A DNA stretch of 64,000 nucleotides from Amblyornis subalaris (lineage: Eukaryota > Chordata > Aves > Passeriformes > Ptilonorhynchidae), in NCBI GenBank assembly GCA_018881555.1, contig JACAXG010000071.1:195663-259662 (forward strand), given 5' to 3'. The notes under the pieces were generated by a model. That model saw only the letters and a list, made by a program, of their open reading frames with translations, did no database searches and was not told the DNA's origin. Made by a program: the position numbers and the translations under genes. Positions 1 through 10,900 of this stretch are shown piece by piece; position 1 is the first letter of the stretch; every line of letters begins with the position of its first letter.

Positions 1-105
1 ACACACATGTGCAGAGCCCCGCGCACTGGCACACCCGCGCACACCCGCTCCCAGCCCTCCTGCCCTCCCCCAGAGCCCTCCCGGTCCCGACCCGGCCCCA
101 GCCCC

Positions 106-2518
106 CTACTCGCGGCGCGGGCGCGGGGCGCGCAGGGCCCAGCAGGCGGCCAGGAGCCGGGGCCGGTGGTACAGCACCATCCCGGCCAGCGTCAGCCCCA
201 CGCCGGCGTAGCCCAGCGCGCCCAGCCGCGTGCCGAACAGCAGCCGGGACAGCAGCAGGTTGCCCACCACGGTGAGGCTGCCCAGGAGGTGCAGCGTGAG
301 GGCGGAGGTGAGGGACAGGAGGCGGGAGGTGGCCAGGTTGTAGAGGACGGAGCCGAGGCAGCTGAGCAGGACGCAGCCCCAGAGCGCGGCGTCGGGGCGC
401 AGGACGCCCTGCCACGAGGGGCCCAGCTCCAGCGCCACGGCCGCCCCGAACAGCAGCACGAAGCTGGGCAGGGACGTCAGGCCGAGCAGGGACAGCGCGT
501 CCAGATGGTCCTCCTGCAGCAGCACGCCTGGGGGGACAGGGGACAGTCAGCGGGACATCCCAGGGGGACACCCACCCGCCGCAGGGACAGCTGACACCCA
601 CAGAGGCACCCCCAAATGGGGACACCCACCAACACGGATCCAAGCAGCAAAGAAATCCCAAATGTCACCGAGAAGGGGAAAATGAGCGGAGGGCAGTTCC
701 TTTAATGGGCTGAGGGTTCTCTGGTTTGGGTGTGTCTCAGTTCGGGAGATGCCCCAGTTCAGAGTCCCTCATTTTTGGGATTCCTCGGTTTGGGGCTGCC
801 CTGGTTCAGGGAGTGTCCCACTCTGGGAGTGGCCTGGTTCAGAGGGTGTCCAGTTTCAGGGGTGCCCAGGTCTGAGGGTCAAGGTGCCACAGGAAGGGTT
901 GGACAGGGCAGTTTCCCCAGCCCATTTTGGAGCATTTGTCCCCATGTTCCCCCCTCCAGGTCACCCNGGGACAGCAAGGACAGCAGGGCTGGCTGCCATA
1001 CACAGACGTGCACAGGGGGCATGTGCTGTGTCCCCGGGCGATGAAGCAAACCCCACCCTCCTTGACACGACTGTCCNTGCCCCACCGGGGCTGAAAAGGT
1101 GACAGAGCAGTGGCACAACGAGCAGTGGTGTCCCTTGGGGGGCCACAGCCCCCNGGTACAGCTGTGGGGACCTTGGGGTGGGCACAGGGCCCTATGCCAG
1201 AGCCCATCTCCACAGTGTCTCGAGTCACAGGCTCCGGAGGAAACTCTCCCTTCCCAGCCAAAAACATTCCGGCCGGCTCTGCGCTGCCTTGTGCCAAGGA
1301 CATTGTGGCCCAGGTGGCACCACGGCCACCACAGTCCCTGAGAAGGGGGGACTCGCAGGGGCTCCAGCAGCCCACAGTGCCGGCAGGGAGCCCATGGGGA
1401 CGGGACAGGCTGGGTGACCCTGTGCCACACTAGGGCACTGCCACCCCCCATGGCCCCGGGATGCCACAGGGACACCAACGGTGTCATCACTGACACACTG
1501 AGGTCACATCACCTCAGGGCCACCAGCACGACACAGCCCGGAGGGGGGCAAGGGTGGCACTGGGGCTACGGTGACATGAACGTGGCACCAGGGCCAAGGG
1601 GGACAGCAGGTGGCACAGGCTGGGGTGAAACTGGGAGCCAGAGTGCCACCAGGGTTGGGGTGGCAATGGAGTGGCACTGAGACAAGGGTGGGCACGGAGT
1701 GTCACCAGCACCAGGGTGGCACGGGGGTGATGCCAGTGATAGGGTGGGGATGGGGTGGCACTGGGGCCGGGGTGACACCAGGGTGCACAGCGGGTGGCAC
1801 CGATGCCGGGGCGAGCAGGGAGAGCACCCAGCACTGGGATGGCACCGGGGCCGTGCCAGGGGCGGGCGGACATGCAGGACAGGGACAGGAACAGGTGGCA
1901 CTTACTCTGCTGGATGGACTTGAGGGCGCGGAGCACGGTGGCGGCCAGGAGGAAGCCGCAGCCGGGCTGGGAGAAGCAGAGGCCGCCGGCGATGCTGCAG
2001 GCGGCCCCGGCGCACACCGGCCCCATGGCCCAGCACTGCAGCGGGCGCGGCCGCCGGCCCCCCAGCACCCCCAGCACCAGCGTCACCAGCGGCGTGGTGG
2101 TGGCCACGGCCTGCGCCACGTCCAGCTGCACGTAGCTCAGCCCCAGGTTGCCCAGGGCCACGCTGGTGCAGAAGGTGAGGCTGAGCAGGTAGATGCGGGC
2201 GCGGGGCCGGGGGCCCGGCGGGGCCGGCGCCCGCGCCCAGCCCAGCGGGTAGCCCACGGCCACGCCGGACAGCATGTGCAGCGCCGAGAGCAGCAGCGGG
2301 TAGCGGAACCCGTGCGCCGCGAAGATCCACTTGTTGAGGCCGGCCATGGTGGTGCCCGTGCCCAGCCAGGCCAGGACGCTGAGGGTCAGCGGCAGCGCCG
2401 GCCCCGGCGGCGGCCGCCCCCCGTCCGCCTGCCCCGGGTCGGGCTTCCAGGGCCGCAGGGCGCCCTCGCCCGCCGGGCTCTTCGCGGCCTCATCGCCCCG
2501 CCGCGACCGCGGGCACAT
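106..2518 (-). CDS. SLC35E4: SLC35E4, solute carrier family 35 member E4 (two coding exons)
   Basis: Multi-pass membrane protein of the drug/metabolite transporter superfamily, related to the nucleotide-sugar/triose-phosphate translocators; its substrate is not established. Coding exons on the minus strand: 2518-1906 (ATG at 2518, donor after ATC CAG CAG A) and 527-106 (acceptor CAG, stop TAG at 106-108). Joined they give 344 residues; human is about 350. Recognisable stretches are [20 protein letters not shown] near residue 60, [19 protein letters not shown] across the splice, and [35 protein letters not shown] and [19 protein letters not shown] in exon 2, most of them hydrophobic and helix-like. 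The start lies in a CpG island. The neighbour TCN2 is on the same strand upstream, as in human. The last residues are Arg-rich and differ from the human tail. Identity is secure; function is inferred from family only. Confidence 0.95.
528..1905 (-). other. SLC35E4 intron with G-rich minisatellite
   Basis: Single intron of SLC35E4. About 1555-1890 is a degenerate tandem repeat on the plus strand built from units such as GGGTGGCACTGGGGC. No second gene is seen inside it; long open frames here are repeat or antisense shadows. Confidence 0.7.
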
Positions 2519-3080
2519 GGGCGCCGGCTCCGCTGCCCCCGGCCGCCCCTCGCCGCTCTGCCCCGTCCTCCCGGGAGCCCCGCGCTGGGCGGCGGTGGCA
2601 GCGGTGCCGGCGCGGTGCGGCCGCGCCGTGCCGGGCCCTGCGGTGGCGGCCGCGCCCGGGGNTGCTGGCGGGGCTCAGCGCCGGGGGGCCGGTACCATGT
2701 GCCGGGGAGGNGGCGGCGGCGGCGGCAGTGGCCGGGGCCAGCGGAAAGTTTGGTGATGGCGGGAGCGGAGGGCGGAGGCTCCTCCCCGCCGGGCCAGCGC
2801 GTCACTGCCGGGCGGGCGGGGCGCGCCGGGCACGGGCACGGGCTGGACGCACCCAGCGATGCCGCCCGTGCGGCGGGGCCCGCTGGGCTCCCCCGGCCCC
2901 CATCCAGCGGCAGCGGCAGCGCGGCGGCTCCGCGGTGACAGCGAGGCCGCGTCCCAGCCCCGCCCGGCTCCCGGCGCCATCGCTCCCGACAGCGGCCCCC
3001 GACCCCAAACCGCCGGGACACCCCCGCTGTCCGCCCGCTGCCGCTGCCCCGGCGGGATNCTGGGGGTTGGATTAAAGCCC
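2519..3080. promoter_or_regulatory. CpG island at the SLC35E4 5' end
   Basis: Extremely GC-rich, CpG-dense sequence continuous with SLC35E4 exon 1 and ending near 3080. It is the likely SLC35E4 promoter and 5' UTR. No TATA box was noticed. The remaining stretch to 3470 is probably the TCN2 3' UTR and spacer; no clear minus-strand AATAAA was seen there. Confidence 0.6.
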
Positions 3081-3470
3081 CGGCGGGCACACCTGGGGAG
3101 GTCCTCCTCGGGCCACCACAGTCCCCGAGCTCTGGGGCAGGGGGGGCTCAGTACCCCCCAAGGGGTTGCGGAGGAGGATCCCGGCTCGCAGCTTGCTGAG
3201 GATGAACAGCGCTGACTCGGACTCCCCAGACCTTTGGGCACCCCANCACCGGCTGCTCCCAGCGGCCGCCTGCCCCATCCCCGATCGGGACCAGGACCAG
3301 AGGAGATGCTGGTCTAGGTGTTCCCACCGCACCCGTAGGACACGGCATCGTGTGTGTCCCCTCCTCCTCCCCCCGGAGGATTTGGGATGCTCGCCCACGG
3401 AAAGCAGGAGGCAGGAGCCGGCAGGTCCTGTGCCCACAGCGGGGGTTTCATTGCCATCGCCCCCCGCCCT

Positions 3471-6463
3471 CTACCACTCGCTGAGGCGCAGGATGAGGGT
3501 CTCTCCATCACGGGGTCTGTAGTCGGCAACACCTGTGGAGAGAGGGACAANGGTCCCGGGTGGGACAGCGGCCGTGGGGCTGTGGGGGACCCCCACTGCT
3601 TCCCCAGGGACCCCCACCCATCACTCACCCATCTGCAGGGGCGTGCCGGGCGCAGTCAGGAGCTGCCAATAGTTCCGCTTCTGCTGCCGGGCCTCCAGCC
3701 CCAGCACTTGGGTCAGGAAGGGGCCATGGGGGGTGTCCTGGGTGTCAAACCTGGGGAGTGGGACAGCAGGGACAGCAGGGTGAGGGTCCGGCCTCGGCAC
3801 TGCCAGTGGTGGGATAGGGCTGCACCCAAGGGAGCTGAGCNATGGGAACTGGGGTGAGCCTGTGGCGCGGGTGCAGGACATGTGGCCACCCCAGTGTGAC
3901 CCCCAGGGACCCCACGTGAGGNCACATACGTGAAGTCGTGGGGCTCCCGCGCGGCAGCCGCCCGGAGCACGTCCAGGAGGGAGGCGGCGGCGGGCACGGA
4001 CACCGGCTGGTCATAGAGCCGGAGCTCGAAGCACCAGGGCAGGGGACACTCCACCACCAGCTGCACCGTCTTGTTCCCNGGCACCTCAGTCAGGGGCTCC
4101 ATGTCCATGGGTGTCAGCGTGTCTGTGAGAAGCCACCACGGCACTGACGACACCCAGCCACCACCACGGTGGCACCAGCACCGACCCCATCCTGGCTCCC
4201 CTGGCTCCCCCGGCTCCTACCCGGCTCCTCCTGGCAGTGCATGGAGGCGATGTCCAGGTAGGAGTGGCCGTGCAGCACCGGCAGCACCTGAGCCATGGTG
4301 GCGGCGGTGCCGAAGGCGTCCAGGTTCTCCAGCAGCGCATCCATGGCATGGCCAAATGCCGGCTCNGTCTGGCACGCGCCCGTGGCCAGGAACACCTGGG
4401 AGCAGGAGGGATGGGAGTGGTGGGAAGAGGGAGGAGGGTTGGGTACTTGGACATTGCACTGCTGAACATCACCTGCCCTGGGGCAGCTGCCTCTGCCCAG
4501 GCACCCACATCTGCATCTGCACCTGCACCCCACATCTGCATCCACATCTGCACTCACACCCCACATCTGCACCCACATCTGCACCTGTATCTAGTCATAT
4601 CTGTACCCTCACCCCACATCTGCACCCCAAATCTACACCCCAAATCCGCACCTGCACTGCACATCTGCACCTGTATCTACAGCCACATCTTCACCTGCAC
4701 CTGCTCCCAAGCACCTGCACCCACATCTGCCCCTGCACCCTCACCCATGTCTGCAGCCCCACTTCCCGCCATGCCCATTCCCATTCCCATTCCGGAGGTC
4801 CCCTCGGGTGACACCCACCTGCAGGGCCCAGGGGGTGCTGTAGATGTTGCCGATGACGCCGTCGGGGCCCTGTGCCTCGGCCATGCTCCTGCTGGCCCTG
4901 TGTGCGGCCGCCTGGAGCTCGGCCTCCAGCCCGGCCCCCACCAGCTTCCTCCGCTCCAGGCAGGTGAATGCCAGTGCCACCACGGCCTCCGTGTCTGTGG
5001 GGACGCCCCTCTGTCACCCCGGGGTCACACTCCTGCCGGGGTGCCACCGCCCGTGCCCACAAATCCTCACCCACTGAGTTGCCACCGTGCCCGAGCCTGC
5101 CGTGGTGCTGGGCCGTGAGGAGCCGCCGGATCACCTCCTCCCGCACCCGCTTGTGGTGCACGCACAGGGCCAGCACGCCCAGCCCGTACTGGTAGTAACT
5201 GGTGAGGGGGTGGCCGTGCCGCCGGGAGCCTGNGGACGACGTGCGGTGTCACCGGGGCGAGCCGGTGTCCCACGGCCGGACGCGCGGGGACCGGGTGGGC
5301 GCTCGCCCCGGGGGGACACTCTCACCTGTCCAGTCCTCCTCCAGGTGGTACTTGAGCCACGTCACCAGCGAGCGCTGGGGGCTGGGCGTGGGGCAGGTGG
5401 CCCGCAGCCCCAGCAGGTACAGCGCCAGCCGCCCCGTCTGCGGCCGCTCCGCCGCGCCCCTGCAAGGCACCGGTCACCTCCCAGGACACCGCCCGGGGCG
5501 TCACCCGCCCTGAGGGGACCCCGGGACACCCACACGTACGTGCTGTGCTCAGCGTCCCACTGGGGGTGGCCGTGCAGGCTCCTGCGGGGACAGAGTGTCA
5601 GCGTGGGGGACAGGGGCGTCCCCAAAGGCCCTTGGGGAGCCCCCCGGGGACCCACCTGCCGNAGGGGTGCCGGAGGCTGTCCTGCAGCCGCTCCAGGTAG
5701 CGCTGCTCCTGCTGCGGGTCGTGGTCGCGGGCCAGGCGCAGGGCCAGGTACACGGCGGGGTCGGGGTCCCGCGCGGGGTCCCCCGCCAGCCCCAGCAGCC
5801 GCGCGCTCAGCGCCCGCACGGCGCCCGCGGGGTCCCCCGGGGGCTCTGCCCCGGCCGGGAGAGGCAGCGCAGGTGAGGGGGCACGAGGGCCCGAGACCTC
5901 CCCCCAAGAACCGGCCCCGCGGCTCCACAGCCCTCTCCCAAAGCTGCGTGGGGCCGCGGTGGGGAGGGACCCCCAGCGCCTACCCCCGCCGTGCACCACA
6001 CACCCTCCACCAAAATCCCAGAAGCTCAAGATTTCCCATCAAAACAAGAGGAACAAAGTAAGAGACGTGATACGAAGTNGGAGCGCAGAGAGCCCGAAGG
6101 GGTNGCGAGGAGCTGGGGTGACATCCNTGTCCCCAGGGACCCTGTGNGACCCGCGTGGGAGAGCGGACACGGGCTGACTCCAGGAAGGGGACGAGGGTGC
6201 AGGAATGAGGCTGGGGGGAGCTGAGCCCTGGGGGAACTCGTCACCGACGGGTGCCACGAGTCCCCGTCCTCCGCAGGGCCTGGGGCAGGGGACGGGGCTC
6301 ATCAGCCCCAGCCCCGCTCCTCGGGGAGCTCCCCGGCTCGGGACGAGCCCCCGGCCCCGGGAGGATCCGGGCAGGTTGTGGGGCCGGGGCCGCACTCACC
6401 GCAGCGCTGGGCGGGCAGGGGCGCGGGCAGCAGCAGCAGCAGCAGGACGAGCGGCAGCCACAT
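3471..6463 (-). CDS. TCN2: TCN2, transcobalamin 2 (ten coding exons)
   Basis: Secreted vitamin B12 carrier that delivers cobalamin to cells through receptor-mediated endocytosis. Minus-strand exons: 6463-6400, 5845-5656, 5581-5540, 5459-5326, 5229-5071, 4994-4819, 4395-4221, 4122-3930, 3750-3629, 3532-3471 (stop TAG). All phases join, giving 438 residues (human 427). Residues 1-18 are a Leu-rich signal peptide, [15 protein letters not shown], followed by a Cys at 21 that aligns with the first mature Cys in human. Diagnostic stretches are GRLALYLLGLRATC, LTSYYQYGLGVLALC, GVIGNIYSTPWALQ, QKRNYWQLL and the C-terminal GVADYRPRDGETLILRLSEW, close to human GIADYRPKDGETIELRLVSW. The first two belong to the alpha-helical barrel and the last to the C-terminal beta domain. 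Exon 3 is only 42 bp. It is head to head with PES1, as in human. Two single N positions fall in the coding exons read here. Confidence 0.95.
4497..4750. repeat. CACATCTGCACC minisatellite in TCN2 intron 6
   Basis: Imperfect tandem array of units like CACATCTGCACCTGCACC, wholly inside the intron between the 4994-4819 and 4395-4221 exons. No coding content. Confidence 0.8.
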
Positions 6464-6664
6464 GCTGGAGCGGGACAGGGGGACACACGGGGGTGACACA
6501 GCCCGGCACAGCACGGCCGGACAGCCGGGAGAGGCAGGATGAGCCAGGACGGGACGGGAAGGTGTGGCAAGAGCCCGTTTCCGCACGCCGGGGCCGAGTC
6601 AGCACAAACGGGGCAGAACTTTGACTGAGGCGCAGCCGAGGGGAGCGGGGGCACTCCCGGCCAG

Positions 6665-6720
6665 CCCGGGACACCCTGCCCGGGACACCCTGCCCGGGAC
6701 AGCCTGCCCGGGACAGCCTG
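6665..6720. repeat. 14 bp tandem repeat, four units
   Basis: Four consecutive 14 bp units, two of CCCGGGACACCCTG and two of CCCGGGACAGCCTG, just upstream of the TCN2 start. Confidence 0.9.
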
Positions 6721-7344
6721 ACCCGCGGTGCCGCTGTTCGGGTCAACAGCGGCGGTCACAGCCCGAAAATAGACAGGAATGAAACCCTGCCAAAGCCCGC
6801 CCCTTTGGAAACGGGAACTGCACTGCTCGCCTCCAACCGGGTTTTAACTGAGAAAACGGAGATTGATCAGCCCCGTCCGGGAGCCGAGGGACGGGCGGCG
6901 GGGGGGGCGGGGAACGATCCCCAAAAAATAAATCCCTAAAGCCGGAGGGTGTCGAGGTCTTGAGCCTCAAAAGGCAAAGCCACCCAGCCGGGGGGACGTG
7001 GGGTCCTGAACCACAAACACAAATGCCCCCAGCCCAGGAGGGGATCCTGCGGCACCGCTGGGGCTCAGGTCCCGTCAGGCTGGGGAGATCCGGGGTCGGA
7101 GGGGACGGACCCCGGGACCCTCCTGCCCCCCAAAGCCGCCGTGCCTGGGTGTCCCCCAAACCCTCGCCCCGGGCCCCGCAGGTTGGGGACCCCCAGGACG
7201 GTGCCCTGGGGTCAGTGCCGCGGCTCCAAAGGCTGCTGGAGGGTCGCGGGACCTCCAAGCCCGGACAAAAACCCGCGGGCCNCGATCCCGGTGTGTGACC
7301 AGGACACACGCCCGGTGTGGCCCGCACCGTCCCGCCTCGCCTCG

Positions 7345-7644
7345 GTACATCCCAGCATGCTCCGCGCAGCCCCGCCCCGGTACATCCCGGCGTGCTTCGC
7401 GCCATTCCTGCCCCGGTATATCCCGGCATGCCTCGCGCCGCCCCAGTACATCCCAGTATCCTTCGCGCTATGTCCGTCTCGCTATATCCCAGCATGCTTC
7501 ACGCCATCCACGCCACGTTATATCCCGCCATGCCCCGCGCCGCCACGGCATCGTTATATCCCGGCATGCTTCGCACCGCCCCCGGCCTCGCTATATCCCA
7601 GCATACCCTGCGGTGCCCCGCAATCTCCCAGTGTGCCCCGCGCC
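7345..7644 (+). repeat. ~36 bp tandem array with ZNF143/SBS-like core, nine units
   Basis: Nine units start at 7345, 7380, 7416, 7446, 7482, 7518, 7554, 7591 and 7620; the spacing is mostly 35-37 bp, with two at about 30. Each unit holds a version of TAYATCCCRGCATGCYYCGC. That resembles the SBS element bound by ZNF143/Staf (core about CCCAGCATGCNNYGCG, from memory). The array lies 260-560 bp upstream of the PES1 ATG. The repeat structure is directly visible; factor binding is inferred. Confidence 0.75.
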
Positions 7645-7906
7645 TCAGGACCCCTCCGGCCAGGGCTCTGGGCTGCCCGCGGCGCGCCTGACCGAACCCC
7701 GTTCTGCCGCCTGCCCCGGCCCCGCCGCCCGCCCGCGCCGCTCGTTCTGCCCGCGCCGCTCGCGGTGTCCGCGCCGCCGCCGTGCCCAGCGCGGGGCGGC
7801 TCCGGTGTGCGCAGGCCCGGTGCCGGGCGCAGGCGGGGCGCGGGCAGCGCGGGTCCTGCGTTGCGCGGGCGCACGTGGTGGCGGCGGCGGCGGCGGCGGC
7901 GGGGCC

Positions 7907-10900
7907 ATGGGCGGGCTGGAGAAGAAGAAGGTACTGGGCCCTTCCCGGCCCCTCCCGCCGGCCGCGGTCACGCTCGCGGAGCCCTCCCCGACCCCCTGGG
8001 GCCTTCCCGTGCCGTGTCTCCCCCGTGTCTTCCCCGTGCCCCCCGGTATCGGTACCGGTGCGTGCCCCGCCCCGCCCCGGTGCCGGTGACACCGCCTCGG
8101 CCGTGTCGTGCCCCTGCACCCCTCCCTGGTAGCGGTGCTCACCCCNTCTCGCGGTTACCCCCTCGCCCCTTCCAGCCCCCTATCCCACGGTTCCCGGTTC
8201 TCCTCCCTCTCCAGCCCCAGAAGTCCCGGTGGCCCCGGGGCTGCTCGGCTTGCGGGGGTCCCNTCAGCGCCCCCCGAGCCCCCCCAACGCTCTTGTTTCT
8301 CCCCAGTACGAGCGCGGAGCCGCCACCAACTACATCACCCGGAACCGGGCACGGAAGAAGCTGCAGTTGAGCCTGCCCGATTTCAGGTGCGTCCGGGACC
8401 CCCAGGACCCTCTGAAGACCATCCCCCAGACTCCGCACATCCCGTGAATCNTTTCCTTTTCTCCAAGGATCCTCTACCCCCTGAACTCCCCCCCTTAAGA
8501 TCCACCTACGACTCCCTGAACCCCCCACCCCAAGACCGCCCGGGACCCCCGGTTTCCACCCAGGGAAGCAATGGGAGATGAAGCCTGTGGTGGGTGTGTG
8601 GGGTGGCCCTGAGACCGTCTAAGCCTCTTCCCCGGGTCCTTGGTGCCCCTGAACCCCCTCCCAGACTTTCCAGACTCCGCGAAGCCCCCCGGCACTCCGT
8701 ACACCTGAACACAGCCCCCCCCTAGAACTCCGGGACCCCCTGAACACCCCGTTCCGGGACTCCCAACTTCCCCCTACAGGATCCTTGAACCCTCCCCAGG
8801 CTCTGAAAACCCCCTGATCCCCCCAGCCACCTGATACCCCTGAACTCTGCCTCTCCAGACCCCCTGGGACTCCCANTCCCCACCTGGGGAAGCAGANGGN
8901 CATGAAGTCTGTGGTGGGTGTGTGGGGTGTCCCTTTCCCTCGGGATCGTGGAGGCGTGTCTGTGTATCCTGAGGTTNCAAGCTGCCAGGTTTGGGGTTCT
9001 CNTCCCAAGGGAAAGGTCTGGGGTGTCCCAGGGGACACTGGCATGCCGTGGCCCTCCCATCCCAGCCCTGTCCCTGTCCCCAGGCGCCTCTGCATCCTCA
9101 AGGGGATTTACCCCCACGAGCCCAAGCACAAGAAGAAGGTGAACAAGGGCTCCACCGCCCCCAGGACCTTCTACCTGCTCAAGGACATCAAATTCCTGCT
9201 CCACGAGCCCATCGTCAACAAATTCCGGGAATATAAGGTGATTATCCCACCCGAGGGGCTGCTGGGGCTCCTCCTGCACCACAGAGCCCCCACATCCCCC
9301 TGTCCCCCCAGGTGTTTGTCCGGAAGCTCCGGAAGGCGTACGGGAAGAGCGAGTGGGGCACTGTAGAGCGGCTGAAGGACAACAAACCCACTTACAAGCT
9401 CGACCACATCGTCAAGGAGAGGTGAGACAGTCCCACATGGAGCCCACCTGGAGCATCCAGCCCTGGGGTTCCCAGCACAGGAAGGACATGGAGCTGCTGG
9501 AGCNAGTCCAGAGGAGGCCACGGAGATGCTCCCAGGGCTGGAGCCCCTCTGCTCTGGAGCCAGNCTGGGAGAGCTGGNGGTGTTCACCTGGAGAGGAGAA
9601 GGCCCCAGGGAGACCTCAGAGCCCCTTCCAGTGCCTAAAGGGGCTCCAGGAGAGCTGGAGAGGGACTTGGGACAAGGCATGGAGGGACAGGACAAGGGGG
9701 AATTGCTTCCCAGTNCCAGAGGACAGGGTTGGGTGGGATATTGGGAAGGAATTGTTCCCTGGGAGGGTGGGGAGGCCCTGGCACAGGTTTCCCAGAGAAG
9801 CTGTGGCTGTCCCTGAATCCCTGGCAGTGTNCAAGGCCAGGTTGGATGGGGCTTGGAGCAGCCTGGGATAGTGGAAAGTGTCACTGCCCATGGCAGGGGG
9901 TGGAATGAGGTAAGCTTTAAGGTCCCTTCCAGGCAAAATNACATCCTGTGATTCTGTGATCCTTTACCACATCCATCCCTTTTTGGGAATCCATCTCATG
10001 TGTAATTTCTGGGGTTGTTGATGGAATTTGATGTGTCTGGTCTGGAGGNGAAGACATAAGAGAGCAGGGAATGCCTGGCCATCCTGGATGGCTCCAGGAG
10101 CACGCAGTGATCTCCCTTCCTCTCCCTGCATGGGGTTTTCCTTGGAGGGCTGGTGGAGGGTTCATCCAAGGCTTTGGTGAGTTTGGTGACAGCGAGCAAG
10201 GAGGGGACACGGGAGGGAGGGAACTCTATAATCCATGTGGGTCCCTTCCTAACTCCGGACATTCCATGACTCTCTGGCCAGCTGTGCTGGGATGTGCAGG
10301 TNGATGCTCCACAGTTCCCGTTCCTTTCTCACTCTGGGTCTCCCCAGCCCCAGCAGCTCTTGCTGGACACGGGGCTGGGTGTGACCCCCCTTTTCCCCGC
10401 CCCTGGACGCAGGTACCCCACGTTCATAGACGCCCTGCGGGACCTGGACGATGCCCTGTCCATGTGCTTCCTGTTCTCCACCTTCCCGCGGACGGGCAAG
10501 TGCCACGTGCAGACCATCCAGCTGTGCCGGCGCCTGGCCGTGGAATTCCAGAACTACGTCATCGCCTCCCGCTCCCTGCGCAAGGTGGGGGCTGGGGAGG
10601 CGNGAAGGGGGCCGGGCCCCCCTGCCTGGGGGCGTGGGGGGGTGANTTTGGGCACTGGGAGGCACTGGGACAGCCGGGATGTCAGATCAGATCCCACTGN
10701 GATCCGACGCTCCCTGAGGAACCTCCTGTGGGGGAAGGGGTGACAAGGACAGGGACACGGCGGCTCCAGGGCCTTCCTCCCGCTGAGCCTTTGCTCTGGT
10801 CCTGCCAGGTCTTCCTCTCCATCAAGGGCATCTACTACCAGGCAGAGGTGCTGGGGCAGCCAATCACCTGGATCACCCCCTACGCCTTCGCCCACGACGT

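Larger units (their letters stand above)
6464..7906. promoter_or_regulatory. Divergent TCN2/PES1 intergenic promoter region
   Basis: The 1.4 kb between the TCN2 start codon (minus strand) and the PES1 start codon (plus strand). It is CpG-rich, holds the 14 bp repeat at 6665-6720, and near PES1 carries a tandem array of zinc-finger-site-like units (7345-7644). The last 250 bp before PES1 are a dense CpG island ending in a GGC triplet run at about 7880-7901. The middle part, 6740-7340, shows no gene. Confidence 0.6.

Noticed and set aside
1610..2938. A 442-codon plus-strand open frame
   Set aside because: Antisense shadow of SLC35E4 exon 1 in GC-rich DNA; His/Gln/Arg-rich nonsense composition.
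7345..7644. CRISPR-like look of the ~36 bp periodic array
   Set aside because: Vertebrate context, no unique spacers of constant length, and the repeats diverge; it is a promoter minisatellite.
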